Shown: positions 44,570-56,532, numbered from the stretch's first letter. The stretch is 64,000 nucleotides of DNA from Nonlabens sp. Ci31 (GCF_012974865.1 NZ_CP043633.1:1807001-1871000), one strand, 5' to 3'. Numbers and translations: made by a program. The notes: generated by a model not told the origin, from the letters alone.

Positions 44570-46032
44570 TGATTCTTAAAGACATATTGTATAAGGTAAG
44601 TCTGGACGTAGTCATAGGTACTACAGATGTACAGATCAATGAAATCCAATTTGATTCTAGAGCGATCAAAAAAGGAGATGTTTTTGTTGCACTTAAAGGA
44701 ACAACCGTTGATGGTCATGAGTACATTGAAAAAGCAGTTTCGTTAGGAGCAAAAGCGATTATTCTGGAAGAGCTTCCTGATTACCAAGAGGAGCAGGTCA
44801 CCTATATAAAAGTAGAAAATGCTCACAATGCACTGGCATTAGTAGCGGCAAACTTTTATCAAAACCCTTCAAGACACTTAAAATTAGTGGGTGTTACTGG
44901 TACTAACGGTAAAACCACCACTACTTCTTTATTATACCAATTATTTAAAAAATCAGGTTTTAAAACTGGATTGATTTCTACCGTAGAGATTTTGATCGAT
45001 GAGAAAGTGGTTCCTACCAAGCATACCACGCCAGACCCACTAACGATCAATAAACATCTGACAGATATGGTTGCTGTAGGAGTGGATTATTGTTTTATGG
45101 AGGTGAGTAGTCATGGAATAGCACAAGAACGAGTTGCTGGGTTAGAATTTGCTGGTGGGATTTTTACGAATCTTTCTCATGACCATCTCGACTACCACAA
45201 CAGCTTTGCTGAATACAGGGATGTCAAGAAAAGATTCTTTGATGAGTTGCCTAAAAAGGCTTTTGCATTAACTAATCTGGACGATAAAAATGGAGCTTTG
45301 ATGCTTCAAAATACCAAGGCTAGAAAATTAGGTTATGCCTTAAAAACCTATACCGATTACCGAGCACAGATTATTGAAAACCAATTTGGTGGTTTGTTGT
45401 TGAAAATCAACGAGCATGAAGTATGGTCTAAGATGGTTGGGCAGTTTAATGCTTACAATGTTTTAGCTATTTATGCTTGTGCGATAGAATTAGGATTAGA
45501 AGATATAGAGGTGCTTGAGGTGATTTCTCAGTTAGAAGGAGTCTCTGGAAGGTTTCAATACTTTACTACAGTAGAAGATAGAATTACCGCTATAGTGGAT
45601 TATGCACATACTCCAGACGCACTTAAAAACGTGTTGGAAACGATCAACTCCATTCGTACCAGAAATGAAAAGGTGATCACCGTTGTAGGCTGTGGAGGAG
45701 ATCGCGATGTTACCAAAAGGCCCAAAATGGCTCATATAGCGGCAGCTCTGAGTGATCAAGTCATTTTTACTAGCGATAATCCGCGTACGGAAGATCCTCA
45801 GAAGATTCTGGACGATATGGAAGCTGGTGTACAGCCACAAGACTTTAAGAAAACCATTACCATTTTAAATCGCAAGCAAGCCATAAAAGCAGCTGCAAAA
45901 ATGGCAAACAAAAATGATATCATCCTTATCGCAGGTAAGGGTCATGAAACCTATCAGGAGATTCACGGTGTGCGGTCAGATTTTGATGATCGAAAATTAA
46001 TCGCAGAGTTTCTTAACCAACTCAACAAATAA
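44566..46032 (+). CDS. murE: UDP-MurNAc-tripeptide ligase MurE
   Basis: Adds the third stem amino acid. 488 residues: P-loop [15 protein letters not shown] (near 108-122), YAHTPDAL, and the substrate signature [11 protein letters not shown] (DNPR), which marks meso-diaminopimelate-specific enzymes. ATGATG offers two starts three bases apart; the first overlaps the ftsI stop. Cytoplasmic. Confidence 0.95.
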   Translation: MMILKDILYKVSLDVVIGTTDVQINEIQFDSRAIKKGDVFVALKGTTVDGHEYIEKAVSLGAKAIILEELPDYQEEQVTYIKVENAHNALALVAANFYQNPSRHLKLVGVTGTNGKTTTTSLLYQLFKKSGFKTGLISTVEILIDEKVVPTKHTTPDPLTINKHLTDMVAVGVDYCFMEVSSHGIAQERVAGLEFAGGIFTNLSHDHLDYHNSFAEYRDVKKRFFDELPKKAFALTNLDDKNGALMLQNTKARKLGYALKTYTDYRAQIIENQFGGLLLKINEHEVWSKMVGQFNAYNVLAIYACAIELGLEDIEVLEVISQLEGVSGRFQYFTTVEDRITAIVDYAHTPDALKNVLETINSIRTRNEKVITVVGCGGDRDVTKRPKMAHIAAALSDQVIFTSDNPRTEDPQKILDDMEAGVQPQDFKKTITILNRKQAIKAAAKMANKNDIILIAGKGHETYQEIHGVRSDFDDRKLIAEFLNQLNK

Positions 46033-46033
46033 G

Positions 46034-47266
46034 ATGTTATACTATTTATTTAAATATCTAGAAGAAGAATTTAATATGCCGGGCGCATCGCTTTTTGGGT
46101 TTATCACCTTTAGAGCGGCTATTGCATTTGTTCTTTCGCTAGGCTTTTCTACTATTTATGGTAAACGCATCATCAACTTTTTACAAAAACAGCAAGTAGG
46201 AGAAACCGTACGCGATTTAGGTTTGGAAGGGCAAGCGCAAAAAGCTGGTACGCCAACAATGGGTGGAATCATCATCATTTTGGCCACTTTGATTCCAGCA
46301 TTTCTTTTATGTCAGATAGATAATATTTACGTAGTTATGTTGATCATCACCACCATCTGGATGGGATTGATAGGTTTTACAGACGATTATATCAAGATTT
46401 TCAAAAAAGATAAAGGTGGTTTAAAAGGGGTTTTTAAGGTGATAGGCCAGGTGGGTTTAGGAGCTATTATAGGTTCTATAATGTTCTTTCACGACGGTAT
46501 AACGATTAAAGAAAAAATTGTAAATCCTACAAATAAACAAGAGCTCGTTTCTCAAAACATTCCTGTAGAATTTGGACCTGCAGAAAAGTCTACCAAAACA
46601 ACGATCCCCTTTGTAAAAAATAATGAGTTGGACTATGCAAGCTTGATCGACTGGATCGATCCCAGTCTTGCAAATTGGGCGTGGTTGGTATTTATACCTA
46701 TCGTAATTATTATCGTAACAGCTGTTTCTAACGGAGCAAACCTCACTGATGGAATTGATGGACTGGCCGCGGGAACTAGTGTTATCGTCGTCATTACTCT
46801 GGCATTGTTTGCTTGGATTTCTGGGAATATCATTTTCTCAAATTACCTCAATGTCATGTATATACCTAACTCTGGCGAAATGGTGGTTTTTGTCACCGCT
46901 TTTGCTGGAGCACTAGTTGGTTTTCTATGGTACAATACCTTTCCAGCCCAAGTTTTTATGGGTGATACAGGAAGTCTTACCATTGGAGGTATCATCGCCG
47001 TGCTGGCCATTGCGACTAGAAAAGAATTATTGATCCCTATTCTTTGCGGTATTTTCTTAATGGAAAACCTTTCTGTAGTGATGCAGGTAAGTTGGTTCAA
47101 ATACACTAAAAAGAAAGATGGTGAAGGGAGAAGGATTTTTCTCATGTCTCCATTACATCATCATTATCAAAAACGAGGTATTCATGAAAGCAAGATCGTT
47201 GTAAGGTTTTGGATTGTAGGAATATTGCTCGCTATTATCAGTATTGTAACCCTAAAAGTGCGTTAA
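46034..47266 (+). CDS. mraY: Phospho-MurNAc-pentapeptide transferase MraY
   Basis: Makes lipid I at the cytoplasmic membrane. 410 residues with about ten membrane helices. Catalytic motifs: [15 protein letters not shown] (near 115), [12 protein letters not shown] (near 237) and [11 protein letters not shown], plus [11 protein letters not shown] near the C-terminus. A loop of about 60 residues (near 160-215) between helices is longer than in E. coli. Stop shares one base with the murD start. Confidence 0.95.
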   Translation: MLYYLFKYLEEEFNMPGASLFGFITFRAAIAFVLSLGFSTIYGKRIINFLQKQQVGETVRDLGLEGQAQKAGTPTMGGIIIILATLIPAFLLCQIDNIYVVMLIITTIWMGLIGFTDDYIKIFKKDKGGLKGVFKVIGQVGLGAIIGSIMFFHDGITIKEKIVNPTNKQELVSQNIPVEFGPAEKSTKTTIPFVKNNELDYASLIDWIDPSLANWAWLVFIPIVIIIVTAVSNGANLTDGIDGLAAGTSVIVVITLALFAWISGNIIFSNYLNVMYIPNSGEMVVFVTAFAGALVGFLWYNTFPAQVFMGDTGSLTIGGIIAVLAIATRKELLIPILCGIFLMENLSVVMQVSWFKYTKKKDGEGRRIFLMSPLHHHYQKRGIHESKIVVRFWIVGILLAIISIVTLKVR

Positions 47267-48627
47267 TGAGTGCGTCGCAGCCACATAACAGTAATAAACG
47301 TCTTGTCGTCCTCGGTGGAGGGATTAGCGGCATGGGCGCAGCTGTATTAGGTGCTCAAAAAGGCTATGATGTTTTTTTAAGTGATGGAGGGGTTTTAAGT
47401 TCCGCTTTCGCGAAAGCTTTACAAGAGCAAGCTATTTCCTATGAATCAGGAGGTCATACGATGGAGAAAATTCTCGACGCTTCTATAGTAGTAAAAAGCC
47501 CAGGTATTCCAGATAACACAGCACTAATCGTAGCGATTAAAGCCAAAGGAATTGAGGTGCTATCAGAAATAGAATTTGCCGCTCGTTTCACTGACGAAAC
47601 CATTATTGCGATAACAGGCGCTAACGGAAAAACAACGGTAACCAGTTTACTAGATCACATTCTTAACGTGGCCCAGCTCGATCACACCACTGGCGGTAAC
47701 ATAGGGAAGAGTTTTGCACAACAAGTCTTTGAAGGTAATTCGGCAAACAGATTGTTAGAAGTAAGCAGTTTTCAACTGGATGGTATCAGCACTTTTAAAC
47801 CGCATATTGCCATTATCCTTAACATCACTCCAGATCACTTGGACCGATACGATTATAAATTTGAGAATTACGTAGCCAGTAAAATGCGTATCTCGATGAA
47901 TCAAGATGAGAACGATTACCTCATTTATAATGCCGACGATAAAGCAATTACCGACTCGATAGAACAACTAGATATAAAAGCACAGCTCATTCCTTTTTCT
48001 ATGGAAAGGAAACTAGAAACAGGAGCTTATTTACATAACAATCAGATTCATATTAACACCCATAACTCATTATTTACTATGCCTACAGAGCAATTATCAA
48101 TTAAAGGAAAGCACAACACAGCAAATGCAATGGCTGCATCTACCGCTTCAAAACTTCTACAGATAAGAAAAGAGACCATCAGACAAAGTCTTACTTCTTT
48201 TGAAGGAGTAGAACACCGTTTAGAAAATGTATTAAAAATTAATAAAGTCCAATACATCAACGATTCAAAAGCTACTAATGTAAACGCAACTTATTATGCG
48301 TTGGACAGTATGGAGCAACCTACAGTATGGATTGTTGGTGGTGTGGATAAAGGAAATGATTACTCCGATTTATACAGTCTGGTAAATCGCAAGGTTAAAG
48401 CTATAGTATGTCTCGGAGAAGATAACTCTAAGATCGTAGAGGCTTTTGGTAATTGTGTAGAGCAAATGGTAGAAACCAGTAACATGGAAGATGCCGTAAG
48501 AGTGGCGTATAAGCTAGCTCATGCAGGCGACACAGTACTGTTAAGTCCCGCATGTGCCAGTTTTGATCTTTTTAAAAACTATGAAGATCGAGGACGCCAA
48601 TTTAAAAACGCAGTAAGAGGATTATAA
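47266..48627 (+). CDS. murD: UDP-MurNAc-L-alanine:D-glutamate ligase MurD
   Basis: Adds D-Glu to UDP-MurNAc-Ala. 453 residues from ATG 47266, which overlaps the mraY stop (TAATG); the frame is open 57 bp upstream but that part lies inside mraY. Motifs: LGGGISGMGAA (N-terminal), GANGKTTVTSLL near 125, and the C-terminal LSPACASFDLFKNYEDRG. A palindrome copy encodes AFAKAL near residue 47. Confidence 0.95.
   Translation: MSASQPHNSNKRLVVLGGGISGMGAAVLGAQKGYDVFLSDGGVLSSAFAKALQEQAISYESGGHTMEKILDASIVVKSPGIPDNTALIVAIKAKGIEVLSEIEFAARFTDETIIAITGANGKTTVTSLLDHILNVAQLDHTTGGNIGKSFAQQVFEGNSANRLLEVSSFQLDGISTFKPHIAIILNITPDHLDRYDYKFENYVASKMRISMNQDENDYLIYNADDKAITDSIEQLDIKAQLIPFSMERKLETGAYLHNNQIHINTHNSLFTMPTEQLSIKGKHNTANAMAASTASKLLQIRKETIRQSLTSFEGVEHRLENVLKINKVQYINDSKATNVNATYYALDSMEQPTVWIVGGVDKGNDYSDLYSLVNRKVKAIVCLGEDNSKIVEAFGNCVEQMVETSNMEDAVRVAYKLAHAGDTVLLSPACASFDLFKNYEDRGRQFKNAVRGL
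47404..47417. repeat. Palindrome GCTTTCGCGAAAGC inside murD
   Basis: Exact copy read as AFAKA in SSAFAKALQE, in the N-terminal domain. Confidence 0.9.
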
Positions 48628-48628
48628 A

Positions 48629-49831
48629 TTGAAAATTAGAAGCTACATATCTGGAGATTCCTTTTTATGGGCACTGGTAATTATTTTACTGGTGTTCTCC
48701 TTCCTTCCTGTGTACAGCGCAAGTGCAAATCTTGCCTATATAGGAAAGGGAACAGGTAATACCACAAAGTATTTGGTAAAGCACTTTGGACATGTAGTTA
48801 TAGGACTGGGGCTTTTGTATTCGGTACACAAGATCCCTTACCGATATTTTAGAGGGTTGAGCGTTTTACTGCTTCCAGTAGTCATTCTGTTACTCATTTA
48901 CACGGCAATGCAAGGTACCGTTATGGGTGGTGCCAGTGCGAGCAGGTGGATGACCGTTCCTGTAATAGGAATGAAGTTTCAAACCAGCACCTTTGCTTTT
49001 GTTGTATTGATGGCATACGTAGCAAAATACTTGGCGGCTATAAAAGATAAAGTGGTCACTTTTAAACAGTCTATTTTACCATTATGGGTGCCAGTAGGAA
49101 TCATATTAGTGCTTATTGCACCTTTTAACTTATCTACGGCATTACTTATTTTCACTATGATATTAATGACTTGTTTTGTGGGGGGCTATCCTATTAAATA
49201 TTTACTAGGTATCATAGGAATAGGCTTTGTAGCGTTGAGTTTATTTATTCTTACAGCAAAAGCTTTTCCAGGAGTCTTTCCCAACCGTGTGGATACTTGG
49301 GTATCTCGTATTGCCACATTTGGAGGGGAAGGAGATGCAGATTCCACCTATCAAGTAGAACGTGCCAAAACAGCTATCGCAAACGGTTACATTGCTGGAG
49401 TAGGTCCAGGAAAAAGTGCGACAAAACATGTATTGCCGCAATCGGCAAGTGATTTTATTTATGCGATTATTCTAGAAGAATTTGGAATCATAGGAGGTCT
49501 ATTTATACTCGCCTTGTACCTGTTCTTTTTATTTAGATTGATCATCATTTCTACAAAAGCCAGCTCTATTTTTGGACAGTTACTGGTCATAGGAGTGGGT
49601 TTTCCTATTGTTTTTCAGGCATTGACAAATATGGCAGTAGCAGTTAATTTGATTCCCGTTACTGGACAGACCTTGCCCTTAGTAAGTAGTGGTGGTACTT
49701 CTATATTAATGACTTGTATGGCCATAGGAATCGTGTTGAGTGTAAGTGCAAAACGAGAAGAGACTATTGCTCAAGAAAAAGTAAAAGAAGATGAAATGAA
49801 TCCTTTAGATGTACTCAGTGAAGCCATATAA
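48629..49831 (+). CDS. ftsW: Septal peptidoglycan polymerase FtsW (SEDS family)
   Basis: Polymerises lipid II at the septum with FtsI. 400 residues, about ten membrane helices. Family features: [17 protein letters not shown], the extracellular loop with [20 protein letters not shown], and [19 protein letters not shown] near the C-terminus. The only start compatible with full length is TTG at 48629, one base after the murD stop, which may lower its expression. Overlaps murG by 23 bp. Confidence 0.93.
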   Translation: MKIRSYISGDSFLWALVIILLVFSFLPVYSASANLAYIGKGTGNTTKYLVKHFGHVVIGLGLLYSVHKIPYRYFRGLSVLLLPVVILLLIYTAMQGTVMGGASASRWMTVPVIGMKFQTSTFAFVVLMAYVAKYLAAIKDKVVTFKQSILPLWVPVGIILVLIAPFNLSTALLIFTMILMTCFVGGYPIKYLLGIIGIGFVALSLFILTAKAFPGVFPNRVDTWVSRIATFGGEGDADSTYQVERAKTAIANGYIAGVGPGKSATKHVLPQSASDFIYAIILEEFGIIGGLFILALYLFFLFRLIIISTKASSIFGQLLVIGVGFPIVFQALTNMAVAVNLIPVTGQTLPLVSSGGTSILMTCMAIGIVLSVSAKREETIAQEKVKEDEMNPLDVLSEAI

Positions 49832-50903
49832 AATAATCATATCAGGTGGAGGAACAGGTGGACATATCTACCCGGCGATTTCTATTGCAAATGAATGCAA
49901 GAGAAGATGGGCAGACTGTGAAATACTATTTGTAGGAGCAAAGGATCGCATGGAGATGGAAAAAGTGCCTGCTGCAGGTTATGAAATTAAAGGGCTATGG
50001 ATCAGTGGTTTTCAAAGAAGTCTTTCTCTTAGAAATCTGGCTTTTCCGTTTAAAGTGATAAAAAGTCTTTATGATGCACGTAAGATCATAGAAAAATTTC
50101 AACCAGATATTGCTATAGGTACTGGAGGATTTGCCAGTGGACCACTTCTTTTTATGGCTCATAAAATGAGAGTCCCTACTTTAATACAAGAACAAAATTC
50201 CTATCCAGGAATCACTAATAAATTATTGAGTAAAAGAGTCCATAAAATCTGTGTAGCAAGTAAAGGCCTCGAGCGGTTTTTCCCTAAAGAGAAACTCGTT
50301 TTGACAGGTAATCCAGTACGTCAGGACCTGCTCGATAGTTCTCATTTAAGAGAAGAGGCCATAGCTCATTTCCAATTAGATGCTCATAAAAAAACCTTAT
50401 TGGTGCTGGGGGGAAGTCTTGGAGCAAGAAGAATCAATCAATTGATAGAAAGTCAATTGGGCGTATGGAAAGAAGAGGTGCAAATCATTTGGCAATGCGG
50501 TAAATTCTATTATGAGGAGTACAAAACTAAAAATCAAGAAAGCGTTCAAGTTCACGCTTTTTTAAACAGAATGGATCTCGCATATGCCGCAGCAGATTTT
50601 ATCATCTCGCGTGCTGGAGCCGGATCAATTTCAGAGCTTTGTATAGTCGGGAAACCAGTGATTTTTATTCCGTCACCACATGTGGCAGAAGATCATCAGA
50701 CTAAAAATGCACAAGCCATAACCGATAAAGAGGCTGCATTGATGATTAAAGAAGAAGATCTGAATCAGAATTTCACGACACTTTGGAAAGGCTTGTATGC
50801 AGATCTAGAATTACAGAAAAAACTTTCTGAAAACATAAAAAAGCAAGCGCTTCCAGACGCTACAAAATCTATTGTTAACGAATTAGAGCAATTACTCAAA
50901 TGA
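49809..50903 (+). CDS. murG: UDP-GlcNAc transferase MurG
   Basis: Converts lipid I to lipid II on the inner face of the membrane. 364 residues: [13 protein letters not shown] (near 11-23), [23 protein letters not shown], and the acceptor-binding [17 protein letters not shown] near 262. Start ATG lies within the end of ftsW; the stop overlaps murC by 4 bp. Confidence 0.95.
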   Translation: MYSVKPYKIIISGGGTGGHIYPAISIANECKRRWADCEILFVGAKDRMEMEKVPAAGYEIKGLWISGFQRSLSLRNLAFPFKVIKSLYDARKIIEKFQPDIAIGTGGFASGPLLFMAHKMRVPTLIQEQNSYPGITNKLLSKRVHKICVASKGLERFFPKEKLVLTGNPVRQDLLDSSHLREEAIAHFQLDAHKKTLLVLGGSLGARRINQLIESQLGVWKEEVQIIWQCGKFYYEEYKTKNQESVQVHAFLNRMDLAYAAADFIISRAGAGSISELCIVGKPVIFIPSPHVAEDHQTKNAQAITDKEAALMIKEEDLNQNFTTLWKGLYADLELQKKLSENIKKQALPDATKSIVNELEQLLK

Positions 50904-52261
50904 AAGAGTTAGAACACATATCACATTTTTATTTCATCGGGATAGGGGGAATTGGTATGAGTGCGCTGGCTCGTTACCTAAATGAACAAGGAAAAAAAGT
51001 AGCCGGTTACGATCGTGTCGCTACTTCCTTGACTAAAAAACTAGAAGCAGAGGGAATTGCGATTCATTATTCAGATAATTTTGAAATGATTCCAGAGGCA
51101 TTCAAAAACTCACCAACGGCACAAGTTATTTACACGCCGGCAGTACCAGCGGGTTTTGGAGAATTAGTCCGCTTTCGCGAAAGCGGGGTTACCACCATCA
51201 AACGCGCACAACTTCTAGGTCAGATTTCTAGAACAATGACCTGTCTAGCCATTGCTGGAACCCATGGAAAAACAACCACAAGTGCTATACTGGCTCATTT
51301 ACTTTTCAAAAGCGATGTCAAAGTAACGGCCTTTTTAGGTGGGATTTTAGAAGAATACCACACTAATTATATTTGTTCTGGAACAGATGTAATGGTCGTT
51401 GAAGCAGACGAATTTGACCGTTCCTTCATGCAATTAGATCCAGATATCGCTGGAATTACTGCTATGGATGCAGATCATTTGGATATTTATGGAGATGCAG
51501 CGACTTTTGAAAAAACGTTTCATGATTTTGCGGCTTTGCTCGAAGGTAAAACCTTGTTGATCAATGAAAAATTAGATCTAAAAGGACTCCAAGTAGGACT
51601 TGATTCTGGATCTTACCAAGCGCTTAATGAAGTGATCATTGACGGTGCATATCATTTTGATTTCAAAACCCCTCAAGGGGTTCTAGAAAAATGCTTTTTA
51701 AAGCTACCAGGCAAGCACAATTTGAGTAATGCACTACTGGCTATGGCCGTAGCTTTAGAATATGGAGCAGATGCTCAAAAAATTCGATTGGCTTTAGCCT
51801 CTTTTCCAGGAGTAGAGCGCAGGTTTACCTATCGCATCGATAACGATAAACGAGTATTGATAGACGACTACGCACATCACCCTACAGAAATAAATGCGGT
51901 TTTTCAGGCCGTTTCAGAAATGTATCCAGAAGAGAAAAAAATAGTCGTGTTTCAACCGCATCTATTCTCTAGGACGCGTGATTTTATGGACGATTTTGCG
52001 CAAGCTTTAAGTCAGTTTGACAAAGTGGGCTTGTTAGATATCTACCCAGCAAGAGAACTTCCTATAGATGGAATCCATTCAGAACTGTTGTGTCAAAAAA
52101 TAAATTCGTTAGAAAATGCACCAGAGATGGTTAGGGTAGTAAAGAAGGAAGATCTCGAAGAATTTATCGAGGAAATGGACACACGAGTTGTCTTGATGTT
52201 AGGTGCTGGAGATATAGGCGTAGAAATAGATCAACTCACTAAAAAATGGGGCGATGCATAA
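50900..52261 (+). CDS. murC: UDP-MurNAc:L-alanine ligase MurC
   Basis: First amino-acid ligase of the stem peptide. 453 residues: [14 protein letters not shown] (near 12-25), P-loop [13 protein letters not shown] (near 118), YAHHPTEI and [13 protein letters not shown] palindrome copy reads FRESG near residue 92. It overlaps ftsQ by 8 bp. Confidence 0.95.
   Translation: MKELEHISHFYFIGIGGIGMSALARYLNEQGKKVAGYDRVATSLTKKLEAEGIAIHYSDNFEMIPEAFKNSPTAQVIYTPAVPAGFGELVRFRESGVTTIKRAQLLGQISRTMTCLAIAGTHGKTTTSAILAHLLFKSDVKVTAFLGGILEEYHTNYICSGTDVMVVEADEFDRSFMQLDPDIAGITAMDADHLDIYGDAATFEKTFHDFAALLEGKTLLINEKLDLKGLQVGLDSGSYQALNEVIIDGAYHFDFKTPQGVLEKCFLKLPGKHNLSNALLAMAVALEYGADAQKIRLALASFPGVERRFTYRIDNDKRVLIDDYAHHPTEINAVFQAVSEMYPEEKKIVVFQPHLFSRTRDFMDDFAQALSQFDKVGLLDIYPARELPIDGIHSELLCQKINSLENAPEMVRVVKKEDLEEFIEEMDTRVVLMLGAGDIGVEIDQLTKKWGDA
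51169..51186. repeat. Palindrome CCGCTTTCGCGAAAGCGG inside murC
   Basis: Exact 18-bp copy read as RFRESG, a different frame from the copies in murD and ftsZ. Confidence 0.9.
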
Positions 52262-52970
52262 ACTAAAGAATATCTTAAGGTTGGTGCTGGTTATCTTATT
52301 GGTAATTAGTCTTTACGCTTTTGCATCAAGCAGATATAAGAACAGAAAATTAAAAGACATAAGTATCACGTTTACAGACTATAGCGATCCGTTGATTTCT
52401 GAAAAAAACGTTAATAAATTGTTGATACAAAATAACGATACTGTAAAGAACCTGATCATAGAAAATCTAGATTTGAATAAGAGCGAATGGCGACTTGTTC
52501 AAAACGCAATGATCAGAGACGCAGAGGTTTCTGTTTCTATTGATGGATTGCTTAAAGCTGTTGTGCAACCCAGAAAGCCTATTGCAAGGATCATGGGAAA
52601 AACGAATGCTTATCTCGATCAGGATAATTTGATCATGCCATTATCAAAAGAACATACAGTAAATGTTCCGTTGGTGTACGGTTATAAAAAGAACGTACAG
52701 GATAAAACCTTTGAGTTGATCAATTTTATCAAAAGTGATGAGTTGTTAAAAGCATCTTTTACACAAGTAGCATTTGATAAAAGAGACGAGGTGACGCTAT
52801 CGGTAAGAGCTTTTGATTTTAAAGTGAAGTTAGGAAAAGTAGAAAAGCTAGATCATAAAATGGTGAATTACAAAGCCTTTCTTGCAAAGATGCAGAAGGA
52901 TAAGGGATTGAGCGAGATCAAATCAATAGACTTGCGATTTGATAATCAAGTAGTAGTAATAAAAAAGTAG
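52254..52970 (+). CDS. ftsQ: Cell division protein FtsQ
   Basis: 238 residues: short cytoplasmic tail, one membrane helix (LRLVLVILLVISLYAFAS, near 8-25), then a periplasmic part with beta-strands (VQPRKPIARIMGKTNAYLDQ) as in Bacteroidota FtsQ. Identification rests on size, topology and position between murC and ftsA. Confidence 0.88.
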   Translation: MHKLKNILRLVLVILLVISLYAFASSRYKNRKLKDISITFTDYSDPLISEKNVNKLLIQNNDTVKNLIIENLDLNKSEWRLVQNAMIRDAEVSVSIDGLLKAVVQPRKPIARIMGKTNAYLDQDNLIMPLSKEHTVNVPLVYGYKKNVQDKTFELINFIKSDELLKASFTQVAFDKRDEVTLSVRAFDFKVKLGKVEKLDHKMVNYKAFLAKMQKDKGLSEIKSIDLRFDNQVVVIKK

Positions 52971-52974
52971 GAAA

Positions 52975-54306
52975 ATGGAACAACAAGAATATGCAGTAGG
53001 ACTGGATATAGGTACAACTAAGATTGTAGCTATGATCGGTCGTAAGAATGAATACGGCAAACTTGAGATTCTAGGTGTAGGGAGATCAAAAAGTTTGGGA
53101 GTTCATCGCGGAGTGGTAAATAATATAACGCAAACCATTACCTCCATACAACAAGCCGTAAGCCAGGCAGAAACGGTAAGTGGGATTAAAATAAAAGAGG
53201 TAACCGTAGGGATTGCGGGACAACATATACGCAGTTTACAACACAGCGATTACATCACCAGAGCAGATAGTGAAGTCGTTATCGACCAAGACGATATTGC
53301 AACGCTTTGTAATCAAGTGTTTAAATTGGTGATGCTTCCTGGAGAAGAAATCATTCACGTACTGCCTCAAGAATATAAAATTGATGGACAGTCAGACGTG
53401 AAAGAGCCGGTAGGAATGTACGGTGGTCGTTTAGAAGCAAATTTTCATGTAGTAGTAGGTCAAGTAGCCTCTATACGCAATATTTATAGGTGTGTAAAAA
53501 GTGCCGATCTTGAATTAAAGAGAATAACTCTAGAGCCACTTGCAAGTGCTGATGCGGTCTTGAGTCAAGAAGAAAAAGAAGCTGGAGTTGCCTTAATCGA
53601 TATAGGTGGTGGAACCACAGATCTAGCCATTTTTAAAGATGGGATCATACGGCATACGGCAGTAATTCCTCAAGGGGGTAACATCATTACTCAGGACATT
53701 AAGGAAGGTTGCTCGATCATAGAAAAACAAGCTGAGCTGCTCAAAACAAAATTTGGTAGTGCATGGCCTGGAGAGAATAAAGAAAATGAAATAGTCTCCA
53801 TTCCTGGATTAAGAGGTCGCGAGCCTAAGGAGATCACACTTAAAAACTTGAGTAAGATCATTCATGCTCGTGTTATTGAGATTTTAGAAACAGTTTTTGT
53901 AGAGATTAAAAACTACGGTCATGATGAGCCTAAAAAACAATTGATCGCAGGAGTGGTGTTAACTGGTGGAGGAAGCCAGTTAAAGCATATCAAACAACTC
54001 GCAGAGTATGTGACAGGAATGCCTAGCAGAATAGGATATCCCAATGAACACCTCGCCGGCGATAGCGATACAGAAAGTACCAGTCCATTATTTGCAACAG
54101 CAGTAGGATTGGTAATGAAAGGCCTGGAAGGAAAATATGAAGAAGATGAGGAAGAAGTAGTAGAAGAAACCGTTCTAGAGCAACCAACAGAAGAAGGAGA
54201 AGAAACAGAAGAAGAATCTTCAACTATTTCGGAAGAAGTGAAAAAGAAAGGAATTTTTGATACTTGGGCAACTAAGTTTAAAGAGTTTCTTGATAAGGCA
54301 GAGTAA
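52975..54306 (+). CDS. ftsA: Cell division protein FtsA
   Basis: Actin-like protein that anchors FtsZ to the membrane. 443 residues: phosphate 1 GLDIGTTKIVAMIG (near 9-22), GIAGQHIRSLQ, phosphate 2 LIDIGGGTTDLAIF (near 204-217) and adenosine motif VLTGGGSQLKHI. The C-terminus has a Glu-rich stretch (near 385-415) before the amphipathic end FDTWATKFKEFLDKAE. Confidence 0.95.
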   Translation: MEQQEYAVGLDIGTTKIVAMIGRKNEYGKLEILGVGRSKSLGVHRGVVNNITQTITSIQQAVSQAETVSGIKIKEVTVGIAGQHIRSLQHSDYITRADSEVVIDQDDIATLCNQVFKLVMLPGEEIIHVLPQEYKIDGQSDVKEPVGMYGGRLEANFHVVVGQVASIRNIYRCVKSADLELKRITLEPLASADAVLSQEEKEAGVALIDIGGGTTDLAIFKDGIIRHTAVIPQGGNIITQDIKEGCSIIEKQAELLKTKFGSAWPGENKENEIVSIPGLRGREPKEITLKNLSKIIHARVIEILETVFVEIKNYGHDEPKKQLIAGVVLTGGGSQLKHIKQLAEYVTGMPSRIGYPNEHLAGDSDTESTSPLFATAVGLVMKGLEGKYEEDEEEVVEETVLEQPTEEGEETEEESSTISEEVKKKGIFDTWATKFKEFLDKAE

Positions 54307-54393
54307 TGCAGTTAAGATTGCTCGCTTGCAACAGATTAATAGGAATATCGTGGTGAAACGACCACAAAGCTTAAACCATAAAGTAGCCATATT

Positions 54394-56370
54394 ATGAGTG
54401 AAGAATTTAACAGCATCGCTTTTGATTTGCCTAAAAACAAATCAAACGTAATCAAAGTCATCGGAGTAGGTGGTGGTGGTAGCAATGCCATCAAGCACAT
54501 GTACCAGCAGGGGATTAAAGGAGTAGATTTTGTCATCTGTAACACAGATTCGCAAGCGCTTGAAAATAGCCCAGTACCTAATAAAATACAACTAGGAGTA
54601 ACTTTAACGGAAGGTTTAGGAGCTGGAGCAAATCCTGAAGTAGGAGAACGCGCAGCCCAAGAAAGCATAGAAGACGTTAGGGCGCTCTTAGATTCTAATA
54701 CTAAAATGGTATTCATCACCGCAGGAATGGGTGGAGGAACTGGAACAGGTGCTGCGCCGGTAATTGCACAAATCGCTCGCGATATGGATATTCTTACCGT
54801 AGGTATTGTGACGACGCCTTTCCATTTTGAAGGAAAAGTACGAAATGAGCAAGCGCAAAAAGGAATTGAAAAATTCCGTAAAAGTGTAGACTCATTGATC
54901 ATTATCAATAATAATAAATTGAGAGATGTTTATGGAAACCTAGGTTTTAAAGCAGGATTCTCTAAAGCTGATGAGGTACTAGCTACTGCCTCAAGAGGTA
55001 TTGCTGAGGTGATCACAAATCACTACACTCAAAACATTGATTTACATGACGCAAGAACAGTACTCGCAAATAGCGGTACTGCTATAATGGGAAGTGCACA
55101 ATCAACTGGCTCTAACCGAGCTCAAGAAGGAATTCTTAAAGCTTTAGACTCTCCTTTGTTGAATGATAATAAAATTGAAGGCGCTACAAATGTGTTGTTA
55201 CTGATCGTCTCTGGTACCGAAGAAATTACCATTGATGAAATAGGTGAAATAAATGAACACATCCAGAATGAGGCTGGAGGAGTAGCAAATATCATTATGG
55301 GTGTAGGAGAAGACGAAGCTTTAGGCGACGCGATTTCCATCACTGTTATTGCTACAGGATTTGATGTAGAGCAACAAAATGAGATATCAAATACAGAAGC
55401 TAAGCGCATTATCCACACACTGGAAGAAGAGCAGCGTGCCACAGCAATTTTGGAAGAGACGACTAGAAATGTTATCCCTGGTGAATTGATCATGGACTTG
55501 GGCGAGGAGATAGAAGAGGATCCCGCTTTCGCGAAAGCGGAACAACCACCAAAAACAGTGCAACCTTCAGAACCTGCTGAGCCATTAATTATCGTTCATG
55601 AACTAGGTGATGAAGAGGCAGAGGAAACAATTGTACCGGTAGTAGAAGAAAACACATTGATTCCTACCACAGAGTTAATAAAAGACCTCAATGTCGTGCA
55701 CGAAGAAGTACTGGAACAGACGCAGGAATTTGTTATCAAAGAAGTAAAATCTATAGAAATAACTTCAGAAATCACAGAGGAAGAAGAGGAAGACCAATTT
55801 TTCTTAGATTTTGACATGCCTTTATCAGCACAGTTAAAAGACAAAGATGCGCCTGCTATTACCTACCAATTAGATGATATTGAAGTAAACGATCCTATTA
55901 ATGTGGTTCCAGTAACAGAGTTTTCTGAAGAAGGTGAAAAAAAGTATTCTCTAGAAGACTATATGGAAGTAGAAGAGCAATTGAACTCTGCAAAACCTAA
56001 AGAATCCAAAGAGAATGTGGTAGCAGAGCCAGAAATAAGGATCCTGACAAAAGACGTGGAGCAACCACCTAAACAAGCCGATCAAGAGGTGCGTAAAAAT
56101 GTAGACCCTACTGACCTGCCTCTTAATGAAGCTTTAGTACTTAGAGCAGAAGAACGCAAGCGCAAGATGCACGCTTATAATTTTAAGTTCAAGAGCTCTC
56201 ATAGATTAGATGAGATAGAGAAGCAACCCGCTTATTTAAGGCATGGTGTGGAACTGGATAAATTACCTGAAGAAAGAGACAGATCGAGAACAACACTTTC
56301 TACAGATGAGAATAACGAGATCCAATTGCGACCTAATAACAATTCTTTTTTACATGATAATGTAGATTAG
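54394..56370 (+). CDS. ftsZ: Cell division protein FtsZ with long acidic C-terminal extension
   Basis: Tubulin-like GTPase that forms the Z ring. 658 residues. Core: GVGGGGSNAI (near 26-35), GTP signature GGGTGTGAAPVIA (near 112-124), NNNKLRDVYGNLGFKAGFSKADE. From about residue 370 an acidic, low-complexity linker of more than 250 residues precedes the conserved end. Long C-termini of this type occur in Bacteroidota. A palindrome copy sits in the linker as PAFAKAE. Confidence 0.95.
   Translation: MSEEFNSIAFDLPKNKSNVIKVIGVGGGGSNAIKHMYQQGIKGVDFVICNTDSQALENSPVPNKIQLGVTLTEGLGAGANPEVGERAAQESIEDVRALLDSNTKMVFITAGMGGGTGTGAAPVIAQIARDMDILTVGIVTTPFHFEGKVRNEQAQKGIEKFRKSVDSLIIINNNKLRDVYGNLGFKAGFSKADEVLATASRGIAEVITNHYTQNIDLHDARTVLANSGTAIMGSAQSTGSNRAQEGILKALDSPLLNDNKIEGATNVLLLIVSGTEEITIDEIGEINEHIQNEAGGVANIIMGVGEDEALGDAISITVIATGFDVEQQNEISNTEAKRIIHTLEEEQRATAILEETTRNVIPGELIMDLGEEIEEDPAFAKAEQPPKTVQPSEPAEPLIIVHELGDEEAEETIVPVVEENTLIPTTELIKDLNVVHEEVLEQTQEFVIKEVKSIEITSEITEEEEEDQFFLDFDMPLSAQLKDKDAPAITYQLDDIEVNDPINVVPVTEFSEEGEKKYSLEDYMEVEEQLNSAKPKESKENVVAEPEIRILTKDVEQPPKQADQEVRKNVDPTDLPLNEALVLRAEERKRKMHAYNFKFKSSHRLDEIEKQPAYLRHGVELDKLPEERDRSRTTLSTDENNEIQLRPNNNSFLHDNVD
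55523..55540. repeat. Palindrome CCGCTTTCGCGAAAGCGG in the ftsZ linker
   Basis: Exact 18-bp copy, read as AFAKA at the start of the disordered linker, where insertion would be tolerated. Confidence 0.9.
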
Positions 56371-56391
56371 AAATAGTTTCTATAAAACACA

Positions 56392-56428
56392 AAAAACCCA
56401 AATACGGTAATGGTATTTGGTTTTTTTT
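56392..56428 (+). terminator. Terminator of the dcw operon
   Basis: CCAAATAC (56398-56405) pairs with GTATTTGG (56413-56420), flanked by an A-run and followed by eight T. Confidence 0.85.
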
Positions 56429-56532
56429 ATGTTTTACAATAGCGTATTTTTGGTTGGTGGATAAGAGTATGTAGATCTAGCAATTTACCCTAACCATATA
56501 GAAGACTTTATCAATACTATAAAAATAAGATT

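Noticed and set aside
46633..47145. Minus-strand ORFs in mraY
   Set aside because: Shadows of conserved membrane helices of mraY.
54336..54908. 190-aa ORF antisense to ftsZ
   Set aside because: Lies opposite the conserved GTPase core of ftsZ and overlaps it completely.
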